A stretch of 64,000 bases of DNA. Source: Theristus sp. LFF4_11 (lineage: Eukaryota; Nematoda; Chromadorea; Monhysterida; Xyalidae). The position numbers and the translations under genes are program-made. Of the stretch, positions 46,566 through 59,800 are shown piece after piece. The notes below the pieces were generated by a model, which did no database searches, had not been told where the DNA came from, and saw only the letters and a list, made by a program, of their open reading frames with translations. The number at the start of each line of letters is the position of its first letter. The first letter of the stretch is position 1. Location of the stretch: contig JASANC010001461.1 of assembly GCA_030248135.1 (NCBI GenBank), forward strand, positions 186,001-250,000, given 5' to 3'.

Positions 46566-49500
46566 TCATCGGGTGAGCGCCTCTTTGATCACTTTGAACA
46601 GCATCGACCCCACGACCATTTTTTCGCAGTTCACCGTCAACTTGACGGCGTCTGTCGACTCAGCGAGTGTGATCAGCACCAAGCATTTGTCCGATTGTGT
46701 GCGGCCGGAGAAGCACACCTGGTAGACGCAGATACACCACGAGAATACAAACGTGTCACGCCGCTTTGCTAGCTTTAACACAACACAATTCACTGCTAGC
46801 CAGTTAATTCGCCAATGAACCCATTCGTGTTTCTTCTTTCAAAGTGCTACGGCCGTCCACTAAGTTGGAACAAGCCCATGTGCACACACTGACATACGAT
46901 AGAACTGTGTGTGCAACGATGCTACACGCCCAGGAGTTCATTGGTGTTGTTGCTGTTGAAAACGTTACGATGATATTAGAATGTTCGTAACCATAGTAAG
47001 ACACACAAATCAATGAAATGTGTCATTAAAATTGCAACCTTTGCTGAATCCTCTGGCAGGTCCACTTGAATGACATTGGCCAACTCATAGATGAGTGTCG
47101 CAATGGTACGCGCATCAGTCAACGCCAACGATGCGCCCAACTGAAGCTTGCCACAGGTTTCGTTCAAGCCGCTCAGGCGAGCTGAAGAATGAAACTATAT
47201 GTAGATGACAGTGAAATGACATTCTACCTTGAATACGAACGAACAAACTAGAGGTGGAAACTTTTTTCTAAAAGTTTTTTCGAAAACTATTTAAATTTCG
47301 TGAAAAATTTTCGGAATTTTATTCGGCAACCAAAAAATGACCAAATGAGCATCTTTCATAAAAACAAATGATGCAGGGTGAAATGTTCCTAAAAATTAGC
47401 GATGTATGTTCCTAAAAATTAGCGATGTTTTTGAACCAAAATGGCGAAATTATTTTATTGTTTTTTTCAGCTCATTATCTTAAGATTTCACACCGAAACA
47501 AACTTTTGAATTTGATGGTGAGACTAAGGCCCAGCATAAAATATAATAACGGAAGAAAAAATACGCATTAAAGACAACAGGCAACAAACAGACTGCTGAA
47601 AATCACTTGAAATGAAAGGGCCGGAAACAATGGAACGCAACTGAGCGCACGCCACAACAAGCTACCCACTCCACCTTGTTCCATCTTGAACTGCTGTGGG
47701 CTGAGCAGCACCGGTTGCAGCTGTTCACCGACCGGCGCTGCCAGTGTCATTGTGTAACGGCGCTCCGAGTCACCAGTGGCCGAGCACAACTCCAACTCGA
47801 CAACCTGTGCGAACAAGCACCATTTCCTGTCACAAGGTCACCAACTGACTGACGTCTGTCGTTACTGTCGACTTACGTGCACGTACGTCTGCGTACGTCA
47901 GGTTGAAACGGGTCTCAAGAGATAATACAAATCAAAGCTGCAACAAATAAAGATGGATTGCACGGCAACCGGACAGACCTGCGTGGTGTCAGCGAAATCA
48001 ATGCCAAACGTGACCGCCACTGAAGCGCGTGGCGCCAGTCGTTGCGCCGTGTCACTCAGACCGGCTAGCTTGATGCCAGAGGGCAGTCGCTGAAAGCATG
48101 GAAAGATTCGCAGCGTTTCTACTTTATAAACAGCGCACCAGTTCAAAGCGTCTGGTCACGTGTGGCGTGATCAACATTCGATCAACGGTGGTGTCGCCTT
48201 GGTTTGCGATCTGCAGCTCCACCGTGCACATGCGACCAGAGTGAACGGACGGCGACCGTGGGTAGCGCAGATGCACTGCGAGTCCGTTGGTGGCAACTGG
48301 CGTCAGCAGAGGCGTCAGTCGACTCGGCACCTGCTGCGCTGGCGCTGACGGCTGAAAGCGTCACTGACAACGTTGTCCACAAATCTCACACCACCACGGA
48401 ACCAATCACAGTGCCAGATAAACAGTTGTGAAAATTCAAAGCCGTCACCACGAACTAGCCAATCAGCGTGCGAGATAAACTTTTGATGTAAACACACACC
48501 GCGTTGTTTATCTGTTTGTGTACGGTAGTAACTGTAATGCAAAAACAAAATGACAAAAGAACCGGCGCGCACATAATCGTGCGACTGTTGCTTCTGCTTT
48601 GGTGGCGACGTGGATCGTTGCTGTGCGGTAGCACCAGAGCCTGCGGTTGATGGCTGCAACATTTCACTGCTGGATGCAGTCAATGGAGCTGGCACAGTTC
48701 GTGCTGCGGACGTTGTGCTCGGTGGAGCAATGTCAACTGAAATATGCGTTTGCGCGAGATTGATCGGCACTGTACCAACTAAACAACACAGCGCTGTGTA
48801 ATTCAAGTGGTCATATATTCATATATATATCGTATATATAGTCATATATATATAAATTCTCACGCTTAATGTTGGTGCAGTCAATCAGCGTGTCCTAATC
48901 AAATGTGTCCAATCGTCGGCGAATTGCTGACAAACGTGTGTCCCGCTACTCACAGTCAATATCCAGCAGCAGATCGGTCGCGGTGTCGGGTGCGCTTTTC
49001 TTCGACGGCTTCTTCACCGGCTGCGTGTTCGTCGCGGCTGCAGCTCGTTTGTCGGTCTGCTTTTGCGTCACTTGTTCGCTCTGTTTTGCGGATTTGACTG
49101 GTTGCGGTTGCTCGTCGGACTCAGACTGAGAGGCGTCTTCCTCAGTGCTAGTCTCCTCTTCCTCGCTTTCTTCATCTTCGTCTTCTTCTTCGTCTTCGTC
49201 TTCTGAATAAAAAACAAATCATTCTGCAATATTTGATAAAATAGTCAGCTGGTAGACCAATAAACTTGATACTAGCAATTTATCTGCCGCTGATTTCTCC
49301 TCTGAATAAGCGTGTTGTAGAATCATTCGAACGCATTGGGACTAAAATGAAATTTGCTTTGAAAACAGCCGTTTGTGATGCACATTCACCACTTTCGTTT
49401 CTTTCCACGCACGAACGGAAGTACTCAATCGTAAAGTTCGGGTTGCAGTTATGACTACAGGGTGTTTCAGAAGTAGTGGGTAGGTGTTTGACGAGTTGTG

Positions 49501-52500
49501 TTGAACCATATGCAATGAAATTTTAAACATTTGTTCACGAAAGTTCAACTTAGATTTGTGCAAAATTTCAGAGAAATTCATTTGTGCACACGAATGACAG
49601 AGCAAAACACAAAAAAATAATCAAAAACGGACCAGAAAATACCAGATCACACGATACCACCGGACTTTTTAACAGTAAATGCAAACATTCAAAAGAACAC
49701 TTCAAAATGTGTGTGGCGATGACAGCAAACATCAACAACAACGACAACAGTCAATTAAATCAATTAAATTTCTCAAAGTGTCCACCATGAGCATCAATGC
49801 ATCGCTTGCACCAATCCGTCACGGCCAAAACCGCCTTCTCGCGCATGTACACTCGTCTAGCACGTTCCAAAAGCCGGTAAATATGATAAAAGAAACAAAT
49901 CATTTAAAACATTTCGTTAAATTAAAACAATTAAAACAACAAAAAAGGATTAAAAAACATTTAGTATTCATGTATGCAACGATTCGGCCGCACACAAGCT
50001 AATGTTTCACCCGGTGCCAAACAAGGACCTTCTTGTTTTCTGAATTTTCTTGTTATTTCTGAATTTCTGAACCTTCTGAATAAGAAACAAACTGAAATCA
50101 ATTTTCTTGAACAACTGTCTAAAATGTCATTGAAAATGGTTCAACACAACGCGAGGAATAACGCGTCAAACACCTACCCACTACTTCTGAAACATCCGGC
50201 CTGCCACATCCGAACACAAGCCAATACGCAACGACTGGCCGCCATTGGCCGACCTTCAGTGGTGTCGTCGTCCTCTTCACTCGACTCCGCCTCGTCCGCC
50301 GTTTTCTCGTCGTCCGAGTAGAAGGCGCCGACGGAGTCGTGTGTGCGCGTGTCGAGTGTGCCCAGCAGCGACGTCGACGTGTGCAGACTGCCGCGCGGCG
50401 TTTTACTGTCGACCAGCGCGTCTTCGTAGCCGGCAACGTTGCGCGCGCTGCCGTTCGGCGACACGTCCGGGAAATCGGGCAGATCGTGGTAGTCGTGGCA
50501 GCGCTGGTTGAGGTAGTGCGACAGGGTGCCCAGTTGGTATTGGTCGCGATCTGCACACGGTGCACACTGACTTGCTATGGTGACTGTGAAACAGACGCGA
50601 AACATTCATAAAACGCATACAGCGGTAAACAGACAAGCAAGTTTGTGTCATGCAAACCAAAATGTCACAGCGGCAAACAACTTATACCACAGCAATGGAG
50701 ATCATTTTGTGATGTTTTACACGCGCACCTTTGAAGGTTGACTCGAGCACCGGTGCCGGTTTGACACTGAGGAATATGTGCGCTGCGTTTGCTGACAGCT
50801 TCGTCGGCGTCTGCGGCATGACCAGATTGCGCAGCAGACGGGCACGGTCGCGCAGATCGTACGACTGGTCGTAGCGTGCCAGCGTGAACACGTACTGCAC
50901 CAGCAGCTCCGTCTGCGCGCGGTTCGTCAGCAGCAACTTGACGGCCATGTTCAGCACTTGCAGTTTCACCACTTCTTCCTGGAGCGAGCAAGCCGAGTGC
51001 ATTGTCGAAATCAAAGTCTGTCGCTTCATAAGCATAACACGGTTCAAGCAATGTCATCCAAGGAGCTACACTGGTTGTTGTGTGCTAATGGGGTCACGCA
51101 CGGACCGGGTTATTGATTGGTTGGTGCTAATGGGGTCACGAACCGGGTTATTGATTGGTTGTTGTGTGCTAATGGGGTGACGGACCGGGTTATTGTTTGG
51201 ACAGTGCTTTGGTTTGCCGGTGACTTTGTCACATCACTGCATCATAACAGTGCACCGTGTTCAGACTGGGACGCTTGGTGTTACGGAAACTAGTCGTGTG
51301 AGCATCACCTCATGACAGAATGACTTTGCCATTTTGCGCAGCACATCCGGCGCAATCAACGGCACCGTCCGGCAGTGTTCGCCAATCAGCCATACGATGG
51401 ACGCCCGCGCAGCAGCGACGTGCACCGTGTCCAGCAGACGTGTCATGCGCACGATGATGTCCGTGTAGCACTCCGGTTGCTGCTGTAGCAGACGTTTGAT
51501 CACGACGACGCTTTGCGCCACGACCGTCTCTGCAAATGTGCATGCATGATTGCTGTGCACACGATCGATGCGTCCGTGCGCTACACGGTGTCAGCACGGC
51601 TGTTCTTGTGCTGAAGCGAACGGTGCAGATTGCCGCAAAATGCGCTATTCGCAAATGAACGCAACTGAACCTGAACGCGACGCTGCAATGACATTCACCA
51701 CGTAAAAACAACCATCACCACAGTGCACCACACGGTCTCACGGGTATGCCAGCAGCATTTCAACGTGAGACGCACCGTTTTTGCTGGCCATCAGAGTGAC
51801 CAGCCCCGACAGGCACACGTCGGTCACTTCGCTGATGTTGCACGCACAGCGGCCAATGGCGTCGATCGCGGACGCCGCAAACTCCTTGTCGTGCATGTGA
51901 ACGTACGTCTGCGCACGGTGTCCAAACCGTTTTTGATTAATTCATGGTGATTGTGTTTGATTGTTTGTGCGAGTCAAATGAAGGCTTACTTGAAATTCAC
52001 GTAGTATTATTGAGATGTTCGTTTGTGTTGCCAGATTCGTCAGAATCTCAAGCTGAAACAATGTTTTTTTTTTCATTCCACATTTGAAATCCTTCGAACA
52101 GCAAACAAACAAGCAAGCAAACAGTAAGAAGAATTCGACAGACCTTCAACAGTTTGATATGCGTTGGATCGCTGTAGCGCACAAAGAAACTTTTTAGAAA
52201 TGGTTCGAACATACTCTGAAAAATGCAACTTTGTTCGATTGCTTGCAAACGAAAGACAATTCAACCGCAAAAATTAGGTTTTGGCTTCAATTTTTAATCT
52301 AGCTGAGAAATTTTTAAACTTGCTGTTTGAACCCTTTATTACAACCAACCAGAAAAAGCTGCATAAATGCAGTCGAGCGGCTTTCTTGAAGCAGCATTTA
52401 GTGACGCATAGCTATGTTTTACCACAGCTACGCATCACCAAACACTGCTTCATGAATATACCTTATCAAAAACTGAAGCCAAAAGTATTTACAGAGGTAC

Positions 52501-55500
52501 GATTTTTCAGTGCATTAAAAACACACCGTTCATCATGCATGGAATTCCGAAATATCAGTGGTTTTCTTTCTAGTGACGAATTGACGAACCACGAACGAAA
52601 AAGAAAAAAAACAATATCAAAAGTTGGGTCTAGAAGTGAATAAGACAACATCCCCAAAGCCAAAATAGCGTTGTTTTGGATTCGTGATAGAGAGAAGGGA
52701 AAACCAGAATTCTTTGAGCGACCAGAATGGGAGAAACCAGCTTGTGAGAAAATAGTGAGTCAATTGGTTTGCAATGGCTAAGTTGACAAAAAAAGGCTAA
52801 GTTACCACCACCTAAAGAATTGAAAATAAAAAAAGAACCATCTATCTACTGTGCAGTGACACACGAAGTAACTAGCTACGGAACAGCTGTGCTGTGTTGA
52901 CAACAACGCTAACTACAGCAGTAAGCCGGCTTCAAGAACCAACGGTTCTCATTGTGATTCTTCAAAACCAGTACCACCTTAGGGGCTACAAATTGATAAA
53001 CCACACCCATGCGAACGACAAGAAAGCCCAAATGTTTTCAAAATCACACACATGCGCGTTCTGAAAAGGGCGTCCCCGACACAAAAGTCGCTCGTTTTCT
53101 AACCTAAGCATGGTTCTGCATGTGCAATGTGAATCGTGGATCCAATGTTTTTGTAGGAATTTTCAGGAACTTGCGAGAAAAAACATCATGAAAATTGTTT
53201 GAAACATCTTAAAATTATTATTCCATTAAAACGAGGTGGGACCGGGAGCATGCCTTCCCCCAGACTCGTACTTCTAGTTTTGTCAATTTTATTTTCTCTT
53301 TTTGTTAATGCAGTGATTGTTGATACTACTGGCTGTTCAAGCTGACAATGTTGACTGAGCAGCATGGAATGAATGAATTTACAAAAAAGGGCACGTATGA
53401 GCGCTGTCTTTCGGGTCGGGGCGGGCGCCACTGTATACCTAATTGTTACGGATTGGCTTTGGAGAATATTATCGTACTTTGCTGATAGCATAAATATCGG
53501 AAAATACCCGTCGCTTGGCCGCAATCGTCGCAATGTTCATTAGCACCACCGACTGTACTTCACGGTTACTGCGTAACAAACGAATCAGTGCTCTAGCCAT
53601 CACTGACATTTCATTGCGTGGTGCCAAATGGTAGTACAGCTGCGCAACTGCAAGCACCACCTGCAAGAAGCGAGTAACAGTTAGCACGTCATTGTCACAT
53701 GCTACCGTACACCATGGTCATGGGTGCTGCAGCGCCTTGAACGACAGAAGACACACACAGTGGTGGGTGGGCGAACCCGCAGCACACAGTCGCAGCCACT
53801 GGCAAGACGATGCCGCGCATGGCACAGCAAACAAAGTGCGTTTGCTGCGTAGTGCGTGCTGTGGTGAACCGACGGAAACATGAAACGCAATCGCACGAAA
53901 CGCACGGCAGAGTTTCTGCTCTGCAGCAGTGGTTTCGTGTTGCGCAGCAGCAGTCGCAAGTCGTCGTCCATGGCGTCCGGCTGCTTGGTGCGCTCGTCAT
54001 CGTCACTGCACTGCTCCGATTCGCTGCTCGCTTCCTTCGCTTCGTCGTCACTGTAGAACGGACGCTCCTTCTGCGTGTCCTCGTCCCTGGCTTCCTGAAA
54101 CGCTCGATCAGTCCACAGGGACGGACAAAACGCTCATTCAAGGAAAACTGACGCAATTGCATCATTGACGATCGATTGCAATGAGTGGAATACGAAATGA
54201 CGAATGTTAAACTGGGAAAAGAAACGTTGTTTAAGAAACTAATTGCAATGATCCATGCATCCATGTTAGATTGGCGAAAACTAGGATAGATCTGTTCAAA
54301 AAATCCCCGAGTGCTTCGGTGAGACGCAGATACAGGGTGGGCCAAAAAAGGTTCCAATTTCAAAATGCTATTTTCACTTATATATACAGTGGCGGCCAAA
54401 AGTGTTGGAACGCTGCGCGCGTGTGTGCTGTGTATTGCGCGCGTGTTGCATCAGCCGCACAAACGCTATTATAAAAATTTATGGGCAACGTTGGGTCGAA
54501 AAGTGTCCCGTGAACCCAACGTTGCCCTTAAGGTCTCATAGTAGCGTTTGTACGGCTGATGCAACACGCGCGCAATACGCAGCACACACACGCGCAGCGT
54601 TCCAACACTTTTGGCCGCCACTGTATACATTCAATTTCACTGGCGTGTGCCCTTTCTCGTTGGATTGGATTGGTCTCATTGGAACCTTTTTTTGGACCAC
54701 CCTGTATTCGTAATCTTACGGCCGCATTTGGATCGGTGAACTGCGATCGGGCGTATCTGGTGAGCATGTTCACGATGACCACCTGGCCCCACTCGTCCAC
54801 GTCCATGATCACGTGACACAGTTTACGGTAGTGACGATGCAGCAGATCACAACGTTCCGGGCAGACCTCGGTGAAAGCGTACACGGCGCTGCCAAGCACC
54901 AGCTGCAAGGCGCTTTTGGTTTCGGCGTAAACGGTTGGTCGAGTACAAAATAGACATTGCAATACGGATGCCAGCAAACACGAACACACAACGCCATTGC
55001 TACGTTCAAAATCTCGTGTGACCAAACGTTCGTATTAATTGTCCGAATGTCTAACCGTTGTGCGATCTGCCAGCAGATGGTCGATCACTTCAATCAGTTG
55101 CTCTTTCTGGTCGGGATCCATTCTGCGAAATGCATCGTCGAAATGATTCGGGTAAAAGTTTTTTTTGACTACAGTCGAAGTCTAAATTATACGGAATCGG
55201 TTGATTGGTTGGTGATCACGTGATGCATGTCTGCACAGAAAGCATGCATCAACCAATCAGCTGATTGCCTATCACTTACGACGAGTTCGACTGTAATGAA
55301 AACCACAGAAAACTGTAAAAGGGAGAAAACCACAGACGAGTATAATTTCGGAATTGCGTGCGCGGCGACTTTTCTGACGTAAGGCGACATGTCGCGCATT
55401 GACTCCTTGATGGCCAACATGAGCACCGGTGCGATCATGGGCACACGAATGCTGGACAACACGCGCAGCGCACTCGCACGGATCAGCTGGTTCGGATCCT

Positions 55501-56221
55501 GCACGCGACACCAGGACATGCGGTTGGAATGTCGAACAAATGAGATCATAATGCCTTTAATGCATGCATGGAACACTGAAGATTTCACCAAAAGCAATGT
55601 ACGAGAACAAGAAACCAACCTTCAAGCCTCGTTGAAAAGTGCTAATGGACAAAAGAGCCAGATCTTGCTGTTCCTCCGCGTAACGCACAAGGTACACGTA
55701 AACGAGTTTCTTCACCTGTTTCAAAAATCAATATGCATCATGCATCAAAGTTAAAAAAGGTTTAAAAACGCAAAAACCTCAAAATTCTTCGCTGCCACGT
55801 TCTTCACAACCGCTGGAAACAGATCAGATACATCGCGACCTTTGGCCATCATCTTCAAATACAAAAAATGTGTTTACAAAGAAGCCACGCAAAAGCTAGT
55901 GAACGGGTTTGAAGAGAATGAACGCTTTGTACATTGATGATCCGTTTCATGGCCTCCATCTTCAGATTGTCCTTGTTGCTGTCAAGCATTGCTTTCAAGT
56001 CTGCGTGTTTCCTGCAAATGACCGAAGCAACCAAACCTGACCAATTGATCATGATTTCCTCACCTTGAAAGGTTTCATAAAAATGACATGCAAAAAGGTT
56101 GTTCAAATATGAGCTGCTGTGAAACGAACATCTTTGAGTCGGCGAAAAAGCCGCCCATGGCATCGCTGGCAAACTCCATCTCAGGCGAGGTCACCTCATT
56201 CGCATAGGACGTCGCCATCAT
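46566..56221 (-). CDS. AP3B: AP-3 adaptor complex subunit beta
   Basis: Large subunit of the AP-3 coat, which sorts cargo from endosomes or Golgi to lysosome-related organelles. About 1,090 residues (human AP3B1 1,094) in 22 exons, all joints phase-consistent. The trunk is an alpha-solenoid: [139 protein letters not shown] and [18 protein letters not shown]. Exon 16 (about 49203-48960) is the acidic Glu/Asp/Ser hinge where clathrin or kinase sites lie in other animals. Exons 18-22 form the ear ([28 protein letters not shown] before the TGA at 46566-46568). Start: two adjacent ATGs at 56221 and 56218. Introns carry several mobile elements; one ends 12 bp from the exon 7 donor. Confidence 0.96.
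49457..50200. mobile_element. Mariner-type element with transposase C-terminal remnant, in AP3B intron 15
   Basis: Left end ACAGGGTGTTTCAGAAGTAGT and onward through GGGTAGGTGTTTGACG; right end (50145-50200) is the complement, ACTACTTCTGAAACATCC. The arms match for about 90 bp with one small insertion. On the minus strand at about 49840-49750 a frame reads [20 protein letters not shown], which resembles the C-terminus of mariner-type transposases (a CI.A.GGHFE motif). The right end abuts the AP3B exon 15 donor region. Confidence 0.75.
51070..51200. repeat. Three tandem copies of a roughly 45-bp unit in AP3B intron 13
   Basis: The unit is TGCTAATGGGGTCACG, then (GCACG)GACCGGGTTATTGATTGG. Copies begin at about 51078, 51125 and 51165 and vary in length by a few bases. 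Confidence 0.85.
52250..53500. other. Long AP3B intron without recognisable content
   Basis: This is the intron between AP3B exons 9 and 10. It holds a plus-strand open frame of 120 codons (52281-52643) without domain or splice support, and no inverted-repeat element that I could find. Confidence 0.4.
54331..54706. mobile_element. Mariner-type MITE, host of a nested element, in AP3B intron 7
   Basis: Starts TACAGGGTGGGCCAAAAAAG and ends TTTTTTTGGACCACCCTGTA, the same ends as the full elements at 35025 and 60321. Without the inner insertion it would be about 135 bp, so it is a strongly deleted derivative. Its edge lies 12 bp inside the intron from the exon 7 donor (GT at 54719-54718). Confidence 0.8.
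54385..54625. mobile_element. Palindromic Tc1-ended MITE nested in another element
   Basis: A 241-bp near-perfect palindrome. It starts TACAGTGGCGGCCAAAAGTG and ends CACTTTTGGCCGCCACTGTA, typical Tc1-family termini with TA flanks. The arms extend about 100 bp with few mismatches. The centre has its own inverted pair, GGGCAACGTTGGGT and ACCCAACGTTGCCC. Confidence 0.9.
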
Positions 56222-56840
56222 CGCTGCTAATTTCTTCTGCTCAATGCAGCATCAGCATGAATTTCTCCACAGAATACGGGATTGTATCTGGAAATAACTG
56301 GAGTTCCTTGTGCGAAACCTTCACACGAGCATAAAGTTTATCCTCAGAGTGAACTGCGCAGTGATTTTGCCACACGATACAAAAAAGCGTTTTCAAACCA
56401 AAACGCAGCACTGTGCTTTTGCAGTGCATTTGCGCTCAGCGTCATATACGTGCATCAGACAGACAACCACGGCACGAATCAATAATAAAAACACAGCACA
56501 GTGACTGACGGCCACGCCTCGCACACGCACAGCCACTGTACACACGGTAGCAGCAAGTTGATAAATAAAAACTAATCACAAAAATAACTGGTGCAACGCC
56601 AGAATGGTTTCTGTGAACCAGTTTTTTTGACAGTTGCTATAGCGCAAACAGAACGAGGCATCTTTTTATTCAGTTGAAATACAAAAAGCCCATAACAGAA
56701 ACAGTGGCATTGGATTTCACTTTTTTGATCACTTTTTCCGATGAAAAACGCTGGCAAAGATGTAGACCATGGTAACAACAAGACAATAATGTAACAGCTC
56801 TTTGGGTACAAATACGATTTCGTTCACAAGCAGTGCACTT

Positions 56841-59800
56841 TCATTCCTGTGCGAACGAGCCAACGGCAAACAGCAGGTTTTTCGGCGTGAATCGCATCGA
56901 CAGTATCGGTGTGTTCTTGGTCGCATACGAGCAGAGCTCGATGGATGACAGATCAGTTCTGAAACAAACGCACGGTTATTTGGACAGCTGCGGTTCGATG
57001 AAACCAAATTCAGGGGCAATTGATTGCGGCCACCACAAGCCAGTCTAAATTTCATAAAAAATGGCAAACTAAGAACGTGCTTGACATCAGCTGCATCGCC
57101 GTCGGCTGCTGCCGGTGTTGTGCTCGTCAACGAATCGAGCGGCACGAAATGCACGCGGTTGTGGTGACCGCCTAAAGAATAGAAATTTAGAAACTCCAAA
57201 GAGTCAGTCACCACAACAAAACCGTTCAAAACCGTCGAAATCGTTGGAAACAAGTTTTGTTATTTTGAATTTATTTTCAACACGGAGCAGCGGCAAGCGG
57301 TACGCTCTTTTCACCCATGTAAACACAAATTATCGACGACGTCGTTGCAGTCAAGCAACCAAACAACTTCCAAACAACTTTTTAAGTTTTTTTAAATTTT
57401 AACAAACGCAAACGTTTGGAATTCGGTAGTTCATCGATTTAAGATAGGCTTTTTCACAATACCGACCCTCCTTAGGCACAATTTCAAAAAAAATTTCAAA
57501 TTCAGTCAAATTTGAGACCAATCGAACCGCCTTGATGCCCTGAGTTCGAAAATCATATTTTTATCTTAATCCAAGCTTTCTTTATGCTTCAAAATTGGGA
57601 AAAACCTAATTTTTGACCCCCTTGTAGTAAAACTGCTCTAGCTCGCTTCTGCTTGAAGCTATTAACAAAAATCAAACACCAATCAATTCCCCTTGTATTT
57701 GCGCACATTTTTCGCTGTTATACTATAGGTTGAAAATGTTTTTTCATGTTTTGTATTTTTAAAAAACTGCAGAGGCTGGTGGTTTTTTACGTTTTTCGGT
57801 ACTTTAGAAACGTTTGTGGGGTATAGTTTCTAGGTAATTCTAAAAGATCTGCGAAAAATGTATATACATGTAAAATTTCAGCTTCATAAAGCGTCGCCGG
57901 GACTCACACGATACAAAACAAAATGGCTTGTCGCATGCGTTTTTGGTCAATATGCCGCATGCAGGGTGTTTCCTCCCACCACCAAATTTTTTGGGGCCAC
58001 CTCAGGTGCTGCAACCGTGACTAAAAATGGGTTTTCGGGTACGCTGAGTTCAAAAATCTTATTTAGAATTTTGCCCGACGTTTCTACTGTGCCCTAAACG
58101 CGTATGCCATGGGGATCAGAAAGGAAATTTCCTTAAAAATAAAATTTAAATAAAAAGCGCGTCACAAGACATCTGAAATCCTGTTACAATTACAAATCGA
58201 GGTCGCTGAGTCTGCATATAATGTTTATTTTGCTATACGAATTACTCCGCACCCTAAAAACGGCCTCTATGGGGACGGAGAGGGAAAAAACTGGGAAAAA
58301 TCGGAAACTAATCAAAAAATATATGAAAACTGTGCCGTAAATACAAATCGAGATTGCTGAGTCTGAATATGATGTTTATTTTGTTATACGGATTACTCCG
58401 CACCCTAAAAACTGCCTCTATGGGGACGGAAAGGGAAAAATTTAAAAAAAATCGGAAACTAGTCAAGAAATATATGAAAATTGTGCCGTAAATGCAAATC
58501 GAGGTTGCTGAGTCTGAATATGATGTTTATATTGCTATACGGATTACTCCGCACCCTAAAAGCAGCTTCTATAGGGACAGAAGGGGAAAAATTAAAAAAT
58601 CGGAAACTAGTAAAAAAATCTGGAAACTATGCCGTAAATACAAATTGCGGATTGCTCCGCACCCTAAAAATAGTTTTTACAGGGATGAAAATGAAGAAAA
58701 TTAAAAAAATCCGGAAACTAGCCAAAAAAATCTGAATCGATGTCGCTGAGTCCGAATATGATGTATATTTTGCTATACGGATTGTTTTGACTAGTTTCCG
58801 ATTTTCTTCAGATTTCTCGCTTTTCGTCCCTATAGAAGCTGTTTTTAGGGTGCGTAGTAAACCGTAAGGCAAAATAAAAACATCATATTCAAACTCAGGG
58901 GTCTTGGGTGTGGTTGGGGGGTTTTTTTTTTTTTTTTTTTATTTGTTTTTATTGTGGGGAGAAAATTGGGGGAAAACAAGGGGGGTTGGTTTTGGTTTGT
59001 TTTTTTTTTTTTTTTTTTGGAGGGGGGGGGGTGGGGAGTTTTTTTTTAAAAGGGGTGAAAAATTGGTTTTTTTCCATTTTTTGGAGAATAAAGAAAATTT
59101 GGTATAATTATATAAATTTGTTTTTGGGGGGGGGGGGGGGGGTTGGGTGTGTTAAATTTGATTTTTTGTTTTTGTGGTTGTGGGGGGGGGGGGGGGGGGG
59201 GGGGGGGAAAAAAAATCTTAAATTTTTTTGGCATGAAACGATAAAAAAGAAACCGCTCAACAATCAAAAAATCCTGAAAGGGTGCGGAGCGTGAGGAGCC
59301 GACCAATCAGCGAGTTGTATTATGTTATGAATGGTTGGACTGTAGCCTAATACGATGAGTCCAGAGCTGAGTAACAAGTCTTCTCATCGGCTGCTCCAAG
59401 CCAATGAACTTGCCGCACTGCAACTAAGTTCAACACTTCTCTATTCTTTCTTAGCAAAAACGTACCAAAGGCGAGCACGGCATTGTCGCGTGAGAATGTC
59501 ATTGCATGTATTGGTTTGCCATCTCCTGCGTTCACAGAGGCCAATAGTTTTCCCACAGTAATATCCCAAATTAGTAGGCGACCATCATAGCCTGCAATCG
59601 TAAATGGGCATGCATCGTCTCGTGATGACTGCGCATGGCAACATGAGCATACAAAACACATTCACATGCGCTAGTTGTGTTCAATTTATAGTGGCGTCCG
59701 CCCGAAGGACTTATATGGACTTTCAATGAAAACATTTAGTTTTTTTTCTAAACAGATTCAAAACTTCGCCCACGAACCGGATGCAGCGAGCAATCGACCG

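Noticed and set aside
52281..52643. 120-codon plus-strand frame in an AP3B intron with a C..H..H-like stretch
   Set aside because: Cysteine/histidine spacing does not fit a zinc finger, no splice partner is seen, and base composition is like the surrounding intron.
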